Below, one piece after another: positions 34,960-49,900 of a DNA stretch of 64,000 bases. The notes beneath the pieces were generated by a model that worked only from the letters and a program-made list of their open reading frames with translations, was not told the origin of the DNA and did not search any database. How positions within the stretch are numbered: the first letter of the stretch is position 1; each line of letters starts with the position of its first letter. The stretch spans positions 248,001 to 312,000 of the forward strand of contig BQMF02000258.1 in assembly GCA_027922465.2 (NCBI GenBank). Reading direction: 5' to 3'. This stretch comes from Turritopsis dohrnii. Taxonomy: Eukaryota > Cnidaria > Hydrozoa > Anthoathecata > Oceaniidae. A program made the position numbers and the translations under genes.

Positions 34960-37900
34960 GTAAACTACACAGCATTCATTTATGTTCTCTTATATGAAGT
35001 TATCCATGGAATAACTTCATATAGCAGACATATTTACAGATTTTTAGTACCCCCTGAAACCCCCAGCTGTTGTGAGAGAATTTCATAGAATTTTTAATTT
35101 TGTTATAGTTCAATTTCATTTTCAAATCTGGCGTATATCCATGAAAATGCATTCAAAAAACTGAAGAACTTGGAAAAATTGTAAGTGTAGTTCTATATCC
35201 CTTTGTTAAATCCATTACATGATCAATTGAAGAATAGCTGTCATGCTTTTGAAAAAATTCAGGGGTGCCATAGATTCCCTAATGGTCATTAATTATTGCT
35301 TTTCAGAAAAGTTATTGGAAGTTTCATTACAGCTATGCCAGATTTCACATCAAATCAGAAACTTGAGTCAATGTAAGTTTTAATCACTTCACACTGTGTT
35401 CTGTTTGTAAAATTTGTCATGGTACCAATTGGTTTGCCTCCTCGAATGGTGATCCAAAATGATAAATCAATATAATAGAAATATCATGTATTTTGATCTG
35501 ACTTTTTACTGATTACACATTTGCTACATTTTGTTTTGGAACCCACAACATGGTTTCCATTGAATGTTGAGTCTAATGAATTGTAATTTTTTTTCCACCT
35601 TCATAATGATGAGGAACTGTCGTTACACAATTTACTTTATCAGAATATCTTTTAGGAAATGTCTGGTCAAGTCTTCTCTTCTTCTTGATATTCATGTATT
35701 TTGATGATATTCATGAATACATTTTTTATTTCTTTAGTGATTTTTATGACAACAAAATTGAAATATTTCGAGGAAGTTATACTTTATTACCGAAATCCTT
35801 AAAGTGGATGTGAGTTAATTTTGTCACTTGTTTTTAAAATTCTGAAATAGGTGTTCACTTCAACAGATCAACTTAAATCTATAACAAAAACACCAAACAG
35901 ATGTTTTGAAGAAAATGGACGTTTTTTTGTGCAATGATGCCTGTGTTTTTAACTGGTGGTAATGTTTGTTTTTCTAGCACATTGATCAAAAACCGACTTG
36001 ACAAGCTACCAGACCGATATTTTGATCTACCAAAGCTGCAATACATGTATGCTTCATTAATTTTACAAAACAATTTTGATCTAGCCACTTTTTATTCAAT
36101 GTGATGTTTGAAAATGTGGGACTTGTAACCAGTTAAAATGTTTGAAGAAAAGATTGGAACTTTCAAAGAACCAAGGAGTTACTTGAAACATAATCTTTCT
36201 TAAGCAAACCTCCACATGCAATACAAGAATTTCAGAAACACCTATACGTATTATGAGCAGTGTCATTTTTATTTAAGACAAGTATACTTTACGATATTGA
36301 AATTTATTCTTGAAAAAACTTCTTAATTTTACCTCTCAAGTAACCTCTATCAACAGTTTTATATTTTCGAAATCTAAGTAGTGATAGTAATAATATAATA
36401 TAAAATAAATCTAGTAGGTAAGCAAGACATGAAAGTGTAAACAAAAACTTTGCAATGTTTAGTGCACTAGCCCAAAATCAAATGAGATACATACCAGGAA
36501 ATGCATTCTGGGATGTTTCAAGTCTTGAATATGCGTAAGTGTTGATTTAATGTTAAGTAAAACAGTTTTACTTTCTTTTCAACTGATCGATTTTTCAAAT
36601 TGTTGGATTTAGTGGTTTTGATCAAAACTTCATCTCAAGTATTTCACGTCAAGATTTAGAAAATCTTGCCAGAAGTAAAAAGTTTGTGCATTTGTAAGTT
36701 TTGTTTTTATGTCAAACGTTTACAAATATAACAATGGTTTTCATTGTACCTGTTTGATGTATCGTCATTTTAGGAATGTGAGCAACAATCAAATTTCATA
36801 CATTGCACCATATGCATTCAAAACTTTGAAAAAATTGAAAGTACTGTGAGTAGATTCTCCTTGCGTTATTGGATTTTTCTGTTTCAAAAAATTGACTTTG
36901 GTAATACTGTTTGTTCATTGAAATCAAATGTTTCAGGGAATTACACAACAATCAAATAGAAACAATTCGTCGAAAAGTTTTATGGAAAATCCCAGAATTA
37001 CTCCATCTGTACGTATAACAAAATCCTTGTAATGCACCATGGGATTTGTGTGTGTTCTCATGTGTCATGGGATTTGTGTGTGTTCTCCTGCATCACAACT
37101 GAGATGGAGCATTGACATTTTTTTTTTTGGTTTCAGGGATATGAGCAAGAATCGTATTAAAACTCTTTCTTCGCAGTTTATCACAGACTGTGAAAACCTC
37201 AAAGTCTTGTAAGTACTTGAAATTGAAAAATGTTGCCTTTGACCATTTGGTTATACAGAGAACACTAACAACAAAAACTTGCTTCAAAAGATGTTAACTA
37301 GAGTTGTTGTTGTTATTCGTCCGACTGGTAGCCTTGTGGAAGAGTGATCGCTTCCTGTTTGGGAAATCATGGGTTCGATGTCCGGCTGAGTCATGTCAGC
37401 AGCTATAACAGTGTGAATCACTCCTTTCTGCTTAGCACTCAGCAGGAGAGTAGGAAAGATGTCTAGGATGGTTGTCTAGTTGAGTGGTTCCTGTCATAAC
37501 AGCTTCTGTAGCCCAAATGGGGGCTTTAAATGCTCTAGGACCTCCTTCGCAGGACCCTTATTGATAACAATACCTTTAGGAGGCTATCATTCGTAAATAA
37601 AAAAATAAATAAATATTATATCCATTAACTAGAGTTTTGTTTCTATAGACTACTTCATAGTCAACAAGATGAATACAAAATGGATACCATTTACTTTGAC
37701 TCCTTACAAGACCTGCCAAACCTTGAAAGTTTGTAAGTCATTCATAGTTAACATAATTTAATGATTGTGGGGAAGAAACAAGGATTGTTATGTTATTTCC
37801 TTAGATACCTTGGAAGTAACCTTCTGACACGATTTCCACATCCTGTGTTTTATGAAGATGCTAGCCCAAATGTTGTGAATTTGTAAGATATAGTTTTCTC

Positions 37901-40900
37901 TTTTATGTCAAAATTGATAGATTTGCTAGAACACTATGCCAGTTTGTTTTTTCACATGATGACAGTTTTTTCAGAATATTTCATGTGTCTTTTTATTGCT
38001 TGCAGATACTTAGACAACAATCAATTATCAACTCTTCGAGATTATTCCAGCAAAGACTTTCCTGCGTCAGCTCAAGTTTATCATTTGTCAGTTGCTATTT
38101 TATTTTTTATTTTTTAAATTTTCTTATTTCTGATTTTATGAAATAACTTTTCTGATTTCATTTCAGATTGAATGCAAAAGAATTCAAACCTTTTCAGAAA
38201 ATGACAAAGCTACAGAAATTGTGAGTTATTCTTGATATTTTAGCAATCTGTAAAGCTTCAAAAGTTTGAGTTGGGTAACATCTAAGGTTTATAGAAAATA
38301 AATCTCTGAACAAAACGATCACCAAAAGTTAATGATTGCATAAAAAGAACCTAATTTTCTCATGAAAAATTGTGACAAATGTATTCTTTAAGCTGAGTGT
38401 CAGTATTAGGTTTTTGCACTTGTGAATAAAGTTTTATTGTTGTTGCATTGTTAGAGAATCTTTGAGAACATCTTGCCTTGCCGACAAAAATGTTAGTTAA
38501 ATTTTGTTTATTTATTTTGATGAAGCAGTATTGCATCTGTACTAATAGAGAGAAAAAGAAATTAAGCAATTACTATATACATAGAAATCATGATATATAA
38601 CTTGTTTATGCACTACATTAATATAAATGTACCTATACACACATCAATTTATCGTTGCTTGTATCCTTTGGATTCATTAAAACATTTCAAAAAATTACTT
38701 AACGTGACTATTTTTTATATTTTCTACTTAGTTTTTCTCATTAAATCTGCTTGTCCGATTGTTGAGTGTCGATTGAATTCCACATCGAAAGCATCAAGAT
38801 TAAATGACACCATGATATCATTAAATATATTATCAAACTTGTTTTACTGAAACTCCAGATTTTGTTAGGTCAAGACTGCTTTTTTAATAATCTGTTCTTA
38901 TAGAGAGTTGCAAAATAATTTAATCAAGGAGATACAAGAGGCTGATTTGGAATATGCAAATACACTCAGCATATTGTAAGGAGTATCTTACAGATTCATT
39001 CTCAATAAACCTTCTTTAGTTGTTATTTTCAAATAAGCATACAAATACATTATTTCTAACTTGCTTGTTTTGTAACAGAAACTTAGATGGTAATTATCTC
39101 CAAGAATTATCGATTCATGAGAATGCCTTTCGAAATACGAGTTTATCAACAATGTAAGTACTTTATGGATTTTGTCAAAATAAAAATAAAATATGGCTGT
39201 CTCGTATTGTTTTTGTTGTCTTTTGTTTAGATATTTTTCCAAGCAAAATGGAGCTTCAATACAATATGTTCCGAGGGCACTTACAGCCAACAGATTAAAA
39301 GATCTGACTAGTGTGTATGTTGCTACTACTAATCAATTTGTGGAAAGTCAATTTTGATATTTTGCGGCTTACATAAATTTGTTAAATATTCGGTTTTTTT
39401 TAGATATTTGGATGGAAATAAAATAACATATATATTGAATGCTACTTTTGGTAACCTACCAAGTTTACAATGTCTGTAAGAATATTCTGTTGTTAATTCA
39501 ACACAAACTGTTTAAAAAAATTGTATAAAATTTGTTTTGCTTTGTAGCAATTAATATACATCATTTTTTCATTCTGTGGTTTAAAATAGATTCCTGTCAC
39601 AAAATGACATCATTGCTATTGAAGATGGTGCATTTCCTGTTAGTTTACGAGGCTTGTAAGTTGTTATATATACAGTTACCAGCTTTTATTACATTTATAA
39701 GGTAACGTTTGGTTTGTGCAAATATAAGCAGGATCAGGAAGAAGCTGGTGTTTAAGCATGAATATTAAAAACATTTTGATAGCTTCATTTTTTCTATCAC
39801 ACATGCTACAATTGCGATGCAAGCAAGACACAAGGTGATCCTATATTCCATGGAAGAAAGAGATTATTATACAGTGAAAATCACTTGCTTCATGTCCAAT
39901 CAAATCCAACGAGTAATGGTTACTTGTTTCATTATGTGTGAATAGAGCTTAAAATGAAAGTGTTTACCTTTTTGTAATTTGTGCCATAACATGATAATGT
40001 CACTAGTCTATATATTAATAGCCGATTCTCTGTCTGTTTGTTTGTTTGTCTGTCATGCAAAATGGTTGATTGAGATGTGAAAGAAATTATTTCTTTTTGT
40101 GTGTGCAACGTCAGTACGAAACTAATACATTGCATCCCCAATCAAACGTGAGTTTTTTTCGGCTGGTGAACCAATAGGGATAACGTTTTTTTTTATTATT
40201 ATTTTTACATTCCAAGGAACACTGGTAAAATTTTTATTTCCTTCTTAATTTTAATGTTTTTCTCCTCAATATCATCCCTTACTGTTGTTAATTTTTCAAT
40301 GAAGTTTGAGAAAAGATAAAGAAGAAATCCTTGAATTTTATTGTTACTGAGTATTATGCCTGCTGTATTCCTTTAGATATATAAGCGAAAATAAATTTCG
40401 ATTCAAAAACCAAAAGCAATTCAACAATCTAGTGAATTTGGAGACTCTGTAAGCATTCGTTTCTCTAATAACACTCCCTCCCTGATGTAAAACTTGTTTT
40501 TTTGAAATGAAATAGTATTTCTGTTTAGTGTGTTGAGACATTAATGATGATGCTGAGATTTCTTTGTTTTATTAGTGTTTCACTGCATGTATTGTAAATC
40601 TTCCTTGTAATCTGGATATTTTATTTATTCCATATATTGCAAGTTCTGAATTTGTAGAAAGATGTTGATGTTTACATTCTAGAGATTTAAAATATAACAA
40701 TATTGATGTTCTTCCTGATGATGTATTTCTTAATCTACCAAAACTGAAGTCTCTGTAAGTTTAAAAGTCATCTTTGTTTTGTAAGGTATGTAAAGAAAAT
40801 TTTCGAATTTCGTTCGTGTATCTTTAGATACTTACAAGGAAATAATATAGGACGCTTATTGAAATCTCATTTTCAAGACACACCTCAGTTGGAAATAATG

Positions 40901-43900
40901 TGAGTAGTTTGTTTTGGATGTAAAATTGATGAAAATGAGACATACATGTTTTTCTTGCAAGAGCAGAAGGCAAACTTTCGAAATTAAATGAAAACATACT
41001 TTCGAAAAAGATGATTTATGTTTTATGGTGTGTATTTATATGTTGAAAGGATGATTCTACATGACAACTAATCTATTTTTCTGTTTAAATTTGTGACAGG
41101 ACTTTTGAAAAAGCCTGATCTAGTTTCTTACAGCCATTTTTTGTTATTTCATTTCTCTGTTTTTATCATTGTAAAGTGAACTGCAGGACAATAAGATTGC
41201 CTATATTGAAGATGGAACATTTGCAACTATAAAGAGAAAAGAGAACTCAGAAATCGAATTAATGTAAGCATTTTTCTTTTTCTGAAAATCCTGTTGAAAA
41301 ATTAGTCCTTGAGAATTAACTTTCATTTTACCCTTAGAAATTTGGAACGAAATCAGCTATCAAGAATTCCTCAAACAGATTTTTGGAATGTTAAGCTGAA
41401 AGAATTGTAAACTCAAATTTTCAGTTCCATTATTTTATGTGAATGTTCCTTAGCAGTAATTTTAAGTAACACAACAATGGTTTATATTGTTTTATTGATA
41501 GGAAATTAAAAAATAACTTTATCATTGAAGTTCAAAGTAATGCATTTGTAAATGTTAGTCGTGTGGAAGACAAGTGTGTTATGTGAGTGGTTCTTGAGGT
41601 TATTTTACCAATTCAGAAGTGAAAGTTTCTAGTGCTCCAATGTAATGTTTCAACTGATTCACTTTAACAGAGATCTTCATTACAATCGGCTTGAGCGAAT
41701 TCTTGAATATGCTTTCAATAATGTTGATTGTGAATACATGTAAGTACTCACTCATCTAACGCTTTTTGTTGTTTATTTTACTTGTTTTTTAATAAAGTGA
41801 TTTTCTTTGAAATTTAGAAAAATTGGAGGAAAACAGGAAATTGATGGAAAGAAAATACCATACAATCCCCTTTTGAAAGAAGTTCGAAGCCATGCTTATT
41901 ACAATGTCAAAGTTGGTGATCTGTACGTCATACAATGAATTACTCTAGAGAAATGTTCATGTGATATTTTTCTAAAACATCAAATATATGATTTAATTAT
42001 GAGAAATATGTTTTAATATTGAAAAAAATGAAGCTTTGATGCTTTTATTGCCTCTAATCTAGACGCTGAAACAATTTTCTGCTTAAAGAAGAAAGAGTAC
42101 TTTTTCCAAACTTTGTAGGAAACATGAATTCTGACATGCATGTCAATCTTGCATTCAATACCTACTTGAATACAAGAATTTTTTATAATTTTCATCTCAT
42201 TTAATAGAAAAAAGGCAATGAAGCAATTTTGTTTGAAAAAATATTTATAATATTAGTCAATTGTCACTTTTGCTTAAAGAAGAAATTTATAAAATCCTGA
42301 TAAAAGTCGATTCCAAAAATTTTATTAAGTCTTGGATTTTACGAGACAAAACAATTTCTTTATTTTACAAACAATTTAACATCAATTGTCAAATGTCAAT
42401 TGTCTAGAATAGGGACTGTTGAACAATTGCATGATTTTGAAATCTTTTTTTTAGTTTATTTATTAAGATACTTTCTATTTTGCTGTTCTGTAATGTTGTT
42501 TCCTTTTTGTTTGAGTCCTAAAGCAGCCCTAAAGGGGTATAACTCAGCTGATATAACAATTATAATGGAGATTAAATTGTGCTCAATGGTAAATTACAGG
42601 CAAGCCTTTTGAGATGGCGCTTATAATAAGAAGCTAGCAAGAAGCGGGGAAGACTAAATAAATTGCGGAAGCATACCTAACATAAATTATGTAAAATTGA
42701 AATGGATCGAAAACTTTCACAATTGTATTGACTTTAGCACTATTAAATTTATTGCAATCAAATGAGTTTAAAATAGGTCAAACTTGCTTAAAAACTGTAG
42801 ATCTTGTCAAATCTGCAAAAGTGACTGCCAAAGTTAAACATCAGGACCTTCCAATTGTTGATCCACCAGTGGCAGATCAAGAAGTAAGTCTCCATTTGTG
42901 TAAGAGAGTGTTAACAATTCAAACATAAAAGAAGAACATTCAAACAATCCCATTGGTAACATAAACTGAATTGACAAAATTATGTTAATTATGTTAATGT
43001 GGCTGCCTTCTAGATCAGCCACTGACTGCATATTACCACTAAAATCTTTTCATGGAGTTTACAAATAAAGCAGTTGTACACGAAAAGACAAATGACACAA
43101 TAAAACGTTTTTAGGATATGTATTACAATGTTCTTTTCAAACATGTTATTTTGTGTTCTAGCACATATTACATGCTAAATTTTCAAATTATGGGTTCCCA
43201 CGCCTCCTCCTGTCGATTTCCCCTCAAATCTCCTCAAAAAAATTTGTGACAATGTGTCTTTTTAATTGAAAGCTGAAATATCTGTAGTTTATCGGACTAT
43301 TTATCATCAGGTTTTAATCATGTCATAATGTATATCAGATTCTAATAGATCTTGTGATAGACATCCTACTAATTTTTGATTTGGGAGTTTTGCTTAATGG
43401 TCGACAATTGGCATAATTGAGTTTGTTTGATTCTGAAATACTTTCTTACTTCCCATTTTCTTGGTAATACAGTCAATTCTCTCTAATTCGATTTCCAGGG
43501 CAATAAAATTTTTATAGAATTTGAGAGAGAATCAAATTGGGGAGTGTCTCTCTAATTCAAATTTTTAGTCGGCAAAGTAGAAAAAATGAATTACAGAGGG
43601 AAACCTTTGTGAACTCGCAAAAAAGGAATAAGACATACATTTTTAATATGAACAGTGCACTATGAATATTAGACTTTTTCCAAGGATTAGAACAGCTTTA
43701 TTAACTTGTTCGTTCTTGTCTGCTTGAACTCTTTTGGTAGAAGCACTGCCTTTTTGAAAAGCCTCGACAGTTTTAGATATATTTTTTCCCAAGTGGACAC
43801 AGTGTTTTGTAGCATTTCAAACAACAATGAAACTTCTTTTTTGGTTTTTCCCTTGTCAAGTTCCAGCAAGGCTTTGTATTTTAACTCTAGACTCACTTCT

Positions 43901-46900
43901 TTGTGTACTCGTTTTTTTTGGTATAGCCACCACTTCTAATGTCTTGTGTTTACAAAATTTGCTTTCAAAATTCAATTTCAAAACATTCGAATGAATGAAA
44001 ATTCAAAATTTGAAATACGGTTTGAAACTGTATTAAGGGCTTTTTTAGAAAGTGTCGAATTATGGAGGTTAATTTATGAGAGTTTCTTAAGGAAATTTGA
44101 TGGTGACTTTGAATTTTATGGAGGTTCGAATAAGAGAGAGATGACTTATTCTCACCTTCATTTGTTATGTAAAAGTTTTTCTTATGAAGAAAGTATGATG
44201 CTTCATGTTTCATCTTTATTTGCATTAATATTTCGAACGTGCAAATTTAGATTGATTTTCATATTGTTTGTTTAAGGATGATCAGGTGTCTCCTGTCTCA
44301 CTTAAGTAAATTAGACTGAATGAGAATAATTGTTCACATTTGACGGGTTGGCCTTCTGCTCGTCATTTGTGAGTAAACTGTCACAATGAAAGCATCGGGT
44401 ACCATGAATTTAAAGACATCAAATTGGGAAATCTTCTCAAATCTCCTCAATTTTTGTTTCATTTATCCTCAAAAAACGAAAAAATTCACCTCAAATCTCC
44501 TCAAATCTCCTCAATTTTGAGATCAATAACGGAGTGGGAACCCTGAATGTATATTGGTTTGATTTTAACTATCATCCAAAGTTTTTTTTCCTGACATTGT
44601 ATATATCCCAAACTTAATCTGTGCCTGCATCGAGTGGTTTGCATTAGAAAAAAATTCTTGATTATTTTGAACAATGTCATCTTTTTCAATGTGAATTTTA
44701 CACTAATCAGTCCCACACAGTGGTAACTTGATTGATCATTGTACAGTGATTAATAATTTGATACAGTCCAGAATTCACTAAATTACTCCCTTCTTTAATT
44801 TATCGTATTTTCTCTAATAAGCGCCCCCTTCTAGTCAAAAATATTTTTATAAGTGCCCCTCTCCAATAAGCACCCGGGCACTTATTAGAAAGATTTAACA
44901 TTTTTCTTTGTGTATCGCTCCCCATCTTCTTGGTCATGCAGCGTCATCAATTCTATCTCGGAAAATATTGATAAAGCTCTCATAACTCACCCTTCTGCTA
45001 ATATCTTTGTGTTCGGTGATTTTAATATTCATCATGCTGACTGGTTACCTTTCTCACACACTACCTCCCTATCTGGCATTGACACTTTCAACTTTGCTAT
45101 CTCTCACTCTCTTACTCAGCTTGTGAATTCTCCTACTACTCGTGTACCTGATCGAGCTGATCAGGAGCCTTCTTTACTTGACCTATTCCTTTCGTCTAAC
45201 TCGAACATTTGCGAAACATCAACATCTGCTCCTTTAGGTAATTCTGATCATTCTGTTGTCAACGTAGCCATTGACTTTAATTCCGCTTGCCCACAAGATC
45301 CACCTATTCATCGCAAACGTTTTTCATACCATTGTGGTGACTGGGACAGCTTCCGAGATTTGATTCGTGACCTGCCGGTTGATCATATCTTTGCCTATGA
45401 TGCAGAGAGGTGTGCAGTGGAGATCTCTTCTTGGCTTCAGGTTGGTATTGATGAATTTGTTCCTTCTCATAAATATCAGGTTTTCATAAGAGCTCGCAAC
45501 GACTGTAAAAAAGTCATTAAGGAGGCTAAACGCACCTATCGAAATCTGGTCTATGATTGGCTTATATCTGAATCTATTGGGTCTTGTGATTTCTGGCACA
45601 TCTATCGGAGCTTTTCTAATAAGAGTAAGTCTTTGATTCCACCACTCTTCAATGGTCCTGAGGTGTTTACATCTGCTGTTAGTAAGGCGGAGCTCTTTGC
45701 CAAACAGTTCAGCAGGAACTCCACTCTTGATGACACTGGTCATGTTTTGAACTGACGTGAATTTGTCTTCTCTGAACATAACTCCCAAGATGGTTTCAGA
45801 TGTTATTAGTTCTCTGGACTCTTCTAAGGCTACTGGTTCCGACGAAATCCCTGTAATCGTTCTGCAAAAATGCTCGCCTGAACTCTCTCCCATACTCTGT
45901 AGTCTATTCAGGAAGTGCATCGATGAATCTTGTTTTCCTTCTTGTTGGAAGATTGCTTCTGTTGTGCCTGTTTTCAAAAACTCTGGTGAGAGATCGGACC
46001 CTTTATGCTATCGTCCTATTAGTCTTTTCTCAATTATAAGTAAGGTCTTCGAATCATTGACAAATCTTCCATCACCCATCATCTGGAATCTCTTTATCTG
46101 TTCTCTGATCACCAGTATGGTTTCCGTTCTGGTCGTTCCACTGCTGATGCTCTGACCGTCATCTCTGACATACATGTGCCAGTCCTTCAATGCTTGTGGT
46201 GAGACACGAGCTATTGCTCTTGACATCTCAAAGGCATTCGACAAGGTTTGGCATTGTGGCCTTCTTCACAAATTGAAGTCTTATGGCATTTCTGGTTCAC
46301 TCTTGAATCTTATTAAGTCCTTTCTCAGTGGCAGGAGTATTAAGGTGGTTCTCGATGGTCATTCGTCTTCTTCTTACTCTATTAATTCAGAGGTGCCTCA
46401 AGGTTCTGTTCTTGGTCCAACCCTCTTTCTCATTTTCATCAACGACCTTCCCGATTGTATTCTTAGTAAACTTGCTATCTACGCTGACGACACTGCTCTT
46501 TACTCATCTCTTGAAAGGACTAAGGACTTGTTTGATAAGGTTGAAATGGCTGCTGAGTTGGAGGACGATCTTAGGACAGTAGTTGATTGGGGTCAGAAAT
46601 AGCTGGTTTCCTTCAATGCTTTGAAAACTAAGCTTCTCTCTATTAATCGCTTCAGGGACCCTGTAATTCCTTCTGTTCTTATGAATGGAAGTGAGCTTGC
46701 AGAGTCATCTCAGGTTTGTCTTTTAGGTTTAACCTTCACAAAGAATTTCACATGGAATTCTTACATCGAGTTCATTGCTAAATCTGCTGCTATGAAGGTT
46801 GGCTCACTTTTTTGGGTCCGTCACTTACTTTTGGCTAAATCTATCATTTACATGTTTAAGGTCACTATTCGCCCTTGTCTTGAGTACTGCTGTCACCTTT

Positions 46901-49900
46901 GGGCTGGAGCCTCTGCTCATTAGGGAGTTTAAGCAACTGCGACGGCAACGTAGACCAAGACGTGAAGAAAAACAAAAAAATAAATAATTACTACCAAATA
47001 AAGATTTTTATAACTTGTTTTTGTTAGAGAAACAATTCAAATTATAAACTTATATAGACTGGAAAGTTATCAAGTTACTATAAAATCTACATAAGAGAAA
47101 AAGACTCATCTCTGTAATCACGTCTCCGTTCTCAGCACAACTTCAAAACGTGATTTTTCACGTTGAGCACAGAACGTGCAAACGTGTTAATGATGTAATT
47201 ATCTTCCCTATGGCCTCATTAGCGGTAGAATTCTTTCTGAACAAATTCCACATAGAAAATAAAGCTTTTGTTTTAAACACGTTGCCGTCTTCGTTGCCGT
47301 TGCGATTTCTTAAACTCCCTATTGTCTTCATCTTCTCAATCGTATTTAGAAGCGCTTAGTTAACTTAGTTGGCCCTGATCTTTGTGCTAATCTTCACCCC
47401 CTCTCACATCGGAGAAACGTTGCTTCCCTGTCTCTCTTCTATAAATACTTTCATGGGCATTGTTCGGATGACTTGCATCAACTGACTCCTTCTCCTAAAA
47501 CTTTCTCTCGGAACACTCACCTCTCTTCGAATTCTCATCCTTTGACTGTTCAGGTCCCAACTTGCCATAAGAACTTTTATTCATCTAGCTTTTTCCCTTG
47601 GACTGCTCGCCTCTGGAATTCTCTCCCTCATAATTGTTTTCCTGCTGAATCTGATCTGCAATCTTTTAAATCCAAGGTTAACCGCCACCTTGCTCTGTCT
47701 TTATAACTATTCTTCCTTTTCTCATCTTGTAGCTTTCTGCCTAGTAGTGGCTTCAGCCTTGCAGGAAGCAACTCATTTAAAAAAAAAAAAAAAAAATTAC
47801 TCATAAATTAATAAGTGCCCGGGCAGTAATTAGAGCTTTAAATAGATAAAAAGCAATGATAAAAAGTAATACCTCGTTCACAGCTAGCACGACCATTTCA
47901 AAAATGTTTTTATAAGCGCCCCTCTCCAATTAGCACCCCTCTCTAATAAGCGCCTCCCTAATTTCCAAAAAAATTTTATAAGCGCCTGGGTGCTTATTTG
48001 AGAGAATACGGTATTAACCTTAATGTTAATCTCAACCACTTTTCGATTCACTGTGACATTTTGGAGCCAGACAAACAGTTTTATTAAACATAATCGTTCA
48101 CCAATATCTTGCACATGATGTTTATACTTTTGGTTTGTATCAGATGGGTTAATTTAGTCACAAGTGAAGTATATTTGTGCTTTCAATGACAATTTCTTAG
48201 ATTTATTAAATTATTATTTATTAAGAGCATTTTTCATGGATTTATTGATAAGACGTGTTCACCAGTAATGTCTTTTTCAAGAACTTTTCTCAGAGTCGAC
48301 TAAACATAAATTTTGCCTACCAGGAATGTTCTCATGATAATATTTCCATGGCAATAGTTGATAAAGACAGGAAAGAAGTCTTAAGATTCTTCTTTAAAGG
48401 TTCTACAAAGCTACTTTTACAACTTCCTGAAAACACAAGCGAAAACATTTCACGAGCTCTGTGTGCATATTTTACAGACTTGGTAATAAAAATTTTAAAG
48501 ATTGAATTGAGAAGTTATCAACAAAATAGTTCTAAAATAACTTTAGGAAGTATTTCCTGAAAACACAAGCGAAAACATTTCACGAGCTCTGTGTGCATAT
48601 TTTACAGACTTGGTAATAAAAATTTTAAAGATTGAATTGAGAAGTTATCAACAAAATAGTTCTAAAATAACTTTAGGAAGTATTTCAGAAGTACGGAAAA
48701 GATCATTATTTTGTGAGTTATTATTGAAAGTGCCCTTTTTGTAGTGCATTTAGCATAAAGTTTTGGGTCTGTCATTAACTATTCTGAATAAACAAACAAT
48801 CCAAAATCTGGAATGGACTTTTCAAAAACGGCAAAATTTAATGAAGAATAATGAAAAACAACGCCGATTCTAATACTCATCTCGATCTTAAGATTGGCTG
48901 AGTACTGATGGATCAATCAATCAGTAGCATAACTAGACACAAATTTTTATGTTGCAGAAGTATCTTATTTCAATTGATTTTTTAGGGACTTAAGCTATTC
49001 AAGCGTTCTAAACATTCCTGAATATGCCTTCAAATTAAATGGCTTGGGTGGAGCTTTGTGAGTTTTTTTGATAGAAAATTAAACCTTCCAAATAATTATT
49101 AAATTTTTTTGTCTCTAAGATTTATTTTGAAATTTTTCATTTAGGTTCTTGAATAACGGAAAGCTGCAAAGTATTTCCAGTTTTGCTTTTGATCTTGGAT
49201 ATATAAATGGTGACATGTATGTGATCTCTTCATGTATTTATCCCCATTTTTGATTTTTTTAATGCTTGTTCACCCCTCCCAAGGCCGACTAACTGGACGA
49301 TGGACACTTCAAGGGGAGGGATTACTTTCCCACTCCAGCTGTCATTCATTTCCATTACTCACTTAACTCCTCAGCCCTATTGAACCTGAAACATCCAAAG
49401 ACTTCACGAGGGAATGAGCTGGCGGCAGTACCATTAGGAACATGGCCAGTAGAATTTGCGTTCTTCTAGAGGGGGATTCAAACTCTGACCTCTGGTGTGC
49501 AAGCAGCACAGGTTACCATTATGCCACTTCCTTCCTTTGTACATAATGTTTATTGGATTTCTCAAGTAAAAAAGTACTCTAGTACAAGTACAAGTAGTCT
49601 AAAAATTTTATTTTAACTGAAACCCCTTATTACACAAAATCTATGTTGTGTTTGCACTAGTAAAAGTATGTAACCATCAGCTGTACCCTTAAAAATCATC
49701 TTCTGATTTTTCAGAGATCTTTCATCAAGTAATTTAATCAGAATTGGACGTAAAATATTTGCAAGTGGGACCTCATTTAAAGATTTGTAAGTTGAATATA
49801 AACTTTGCCAACATGTAGCAAATTTTTTTTTGATAGTGCTTTTTCACTCTTTATTATGATTTAAGAGATCTCCACAATAATGACATCGAAATCATTATGC

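Larger units (their letters stand above)
44804..48014. mobile_element. Outer DNA element with 'ataagcgcccc' ends, split by a LINE
   Basis: The left end (tcgtattttctctaataagc at about 44804) and right end (gtgcttatttgagagaatac ending near 48011) are inverted copies. Both are followed inward by repeats of ataagcgcccctctccaat. The middle is occupied by the LINE at about 44905-47797. No coding of its own was seen. Confidence 0.55.

Noticed and set aside
43946..44275. 109-codon plus-strand ORF
   Set aside because: Lies across the end of the Tigger-like element, AT-rich, without recognised motif; the opposite strand is also open by chance.
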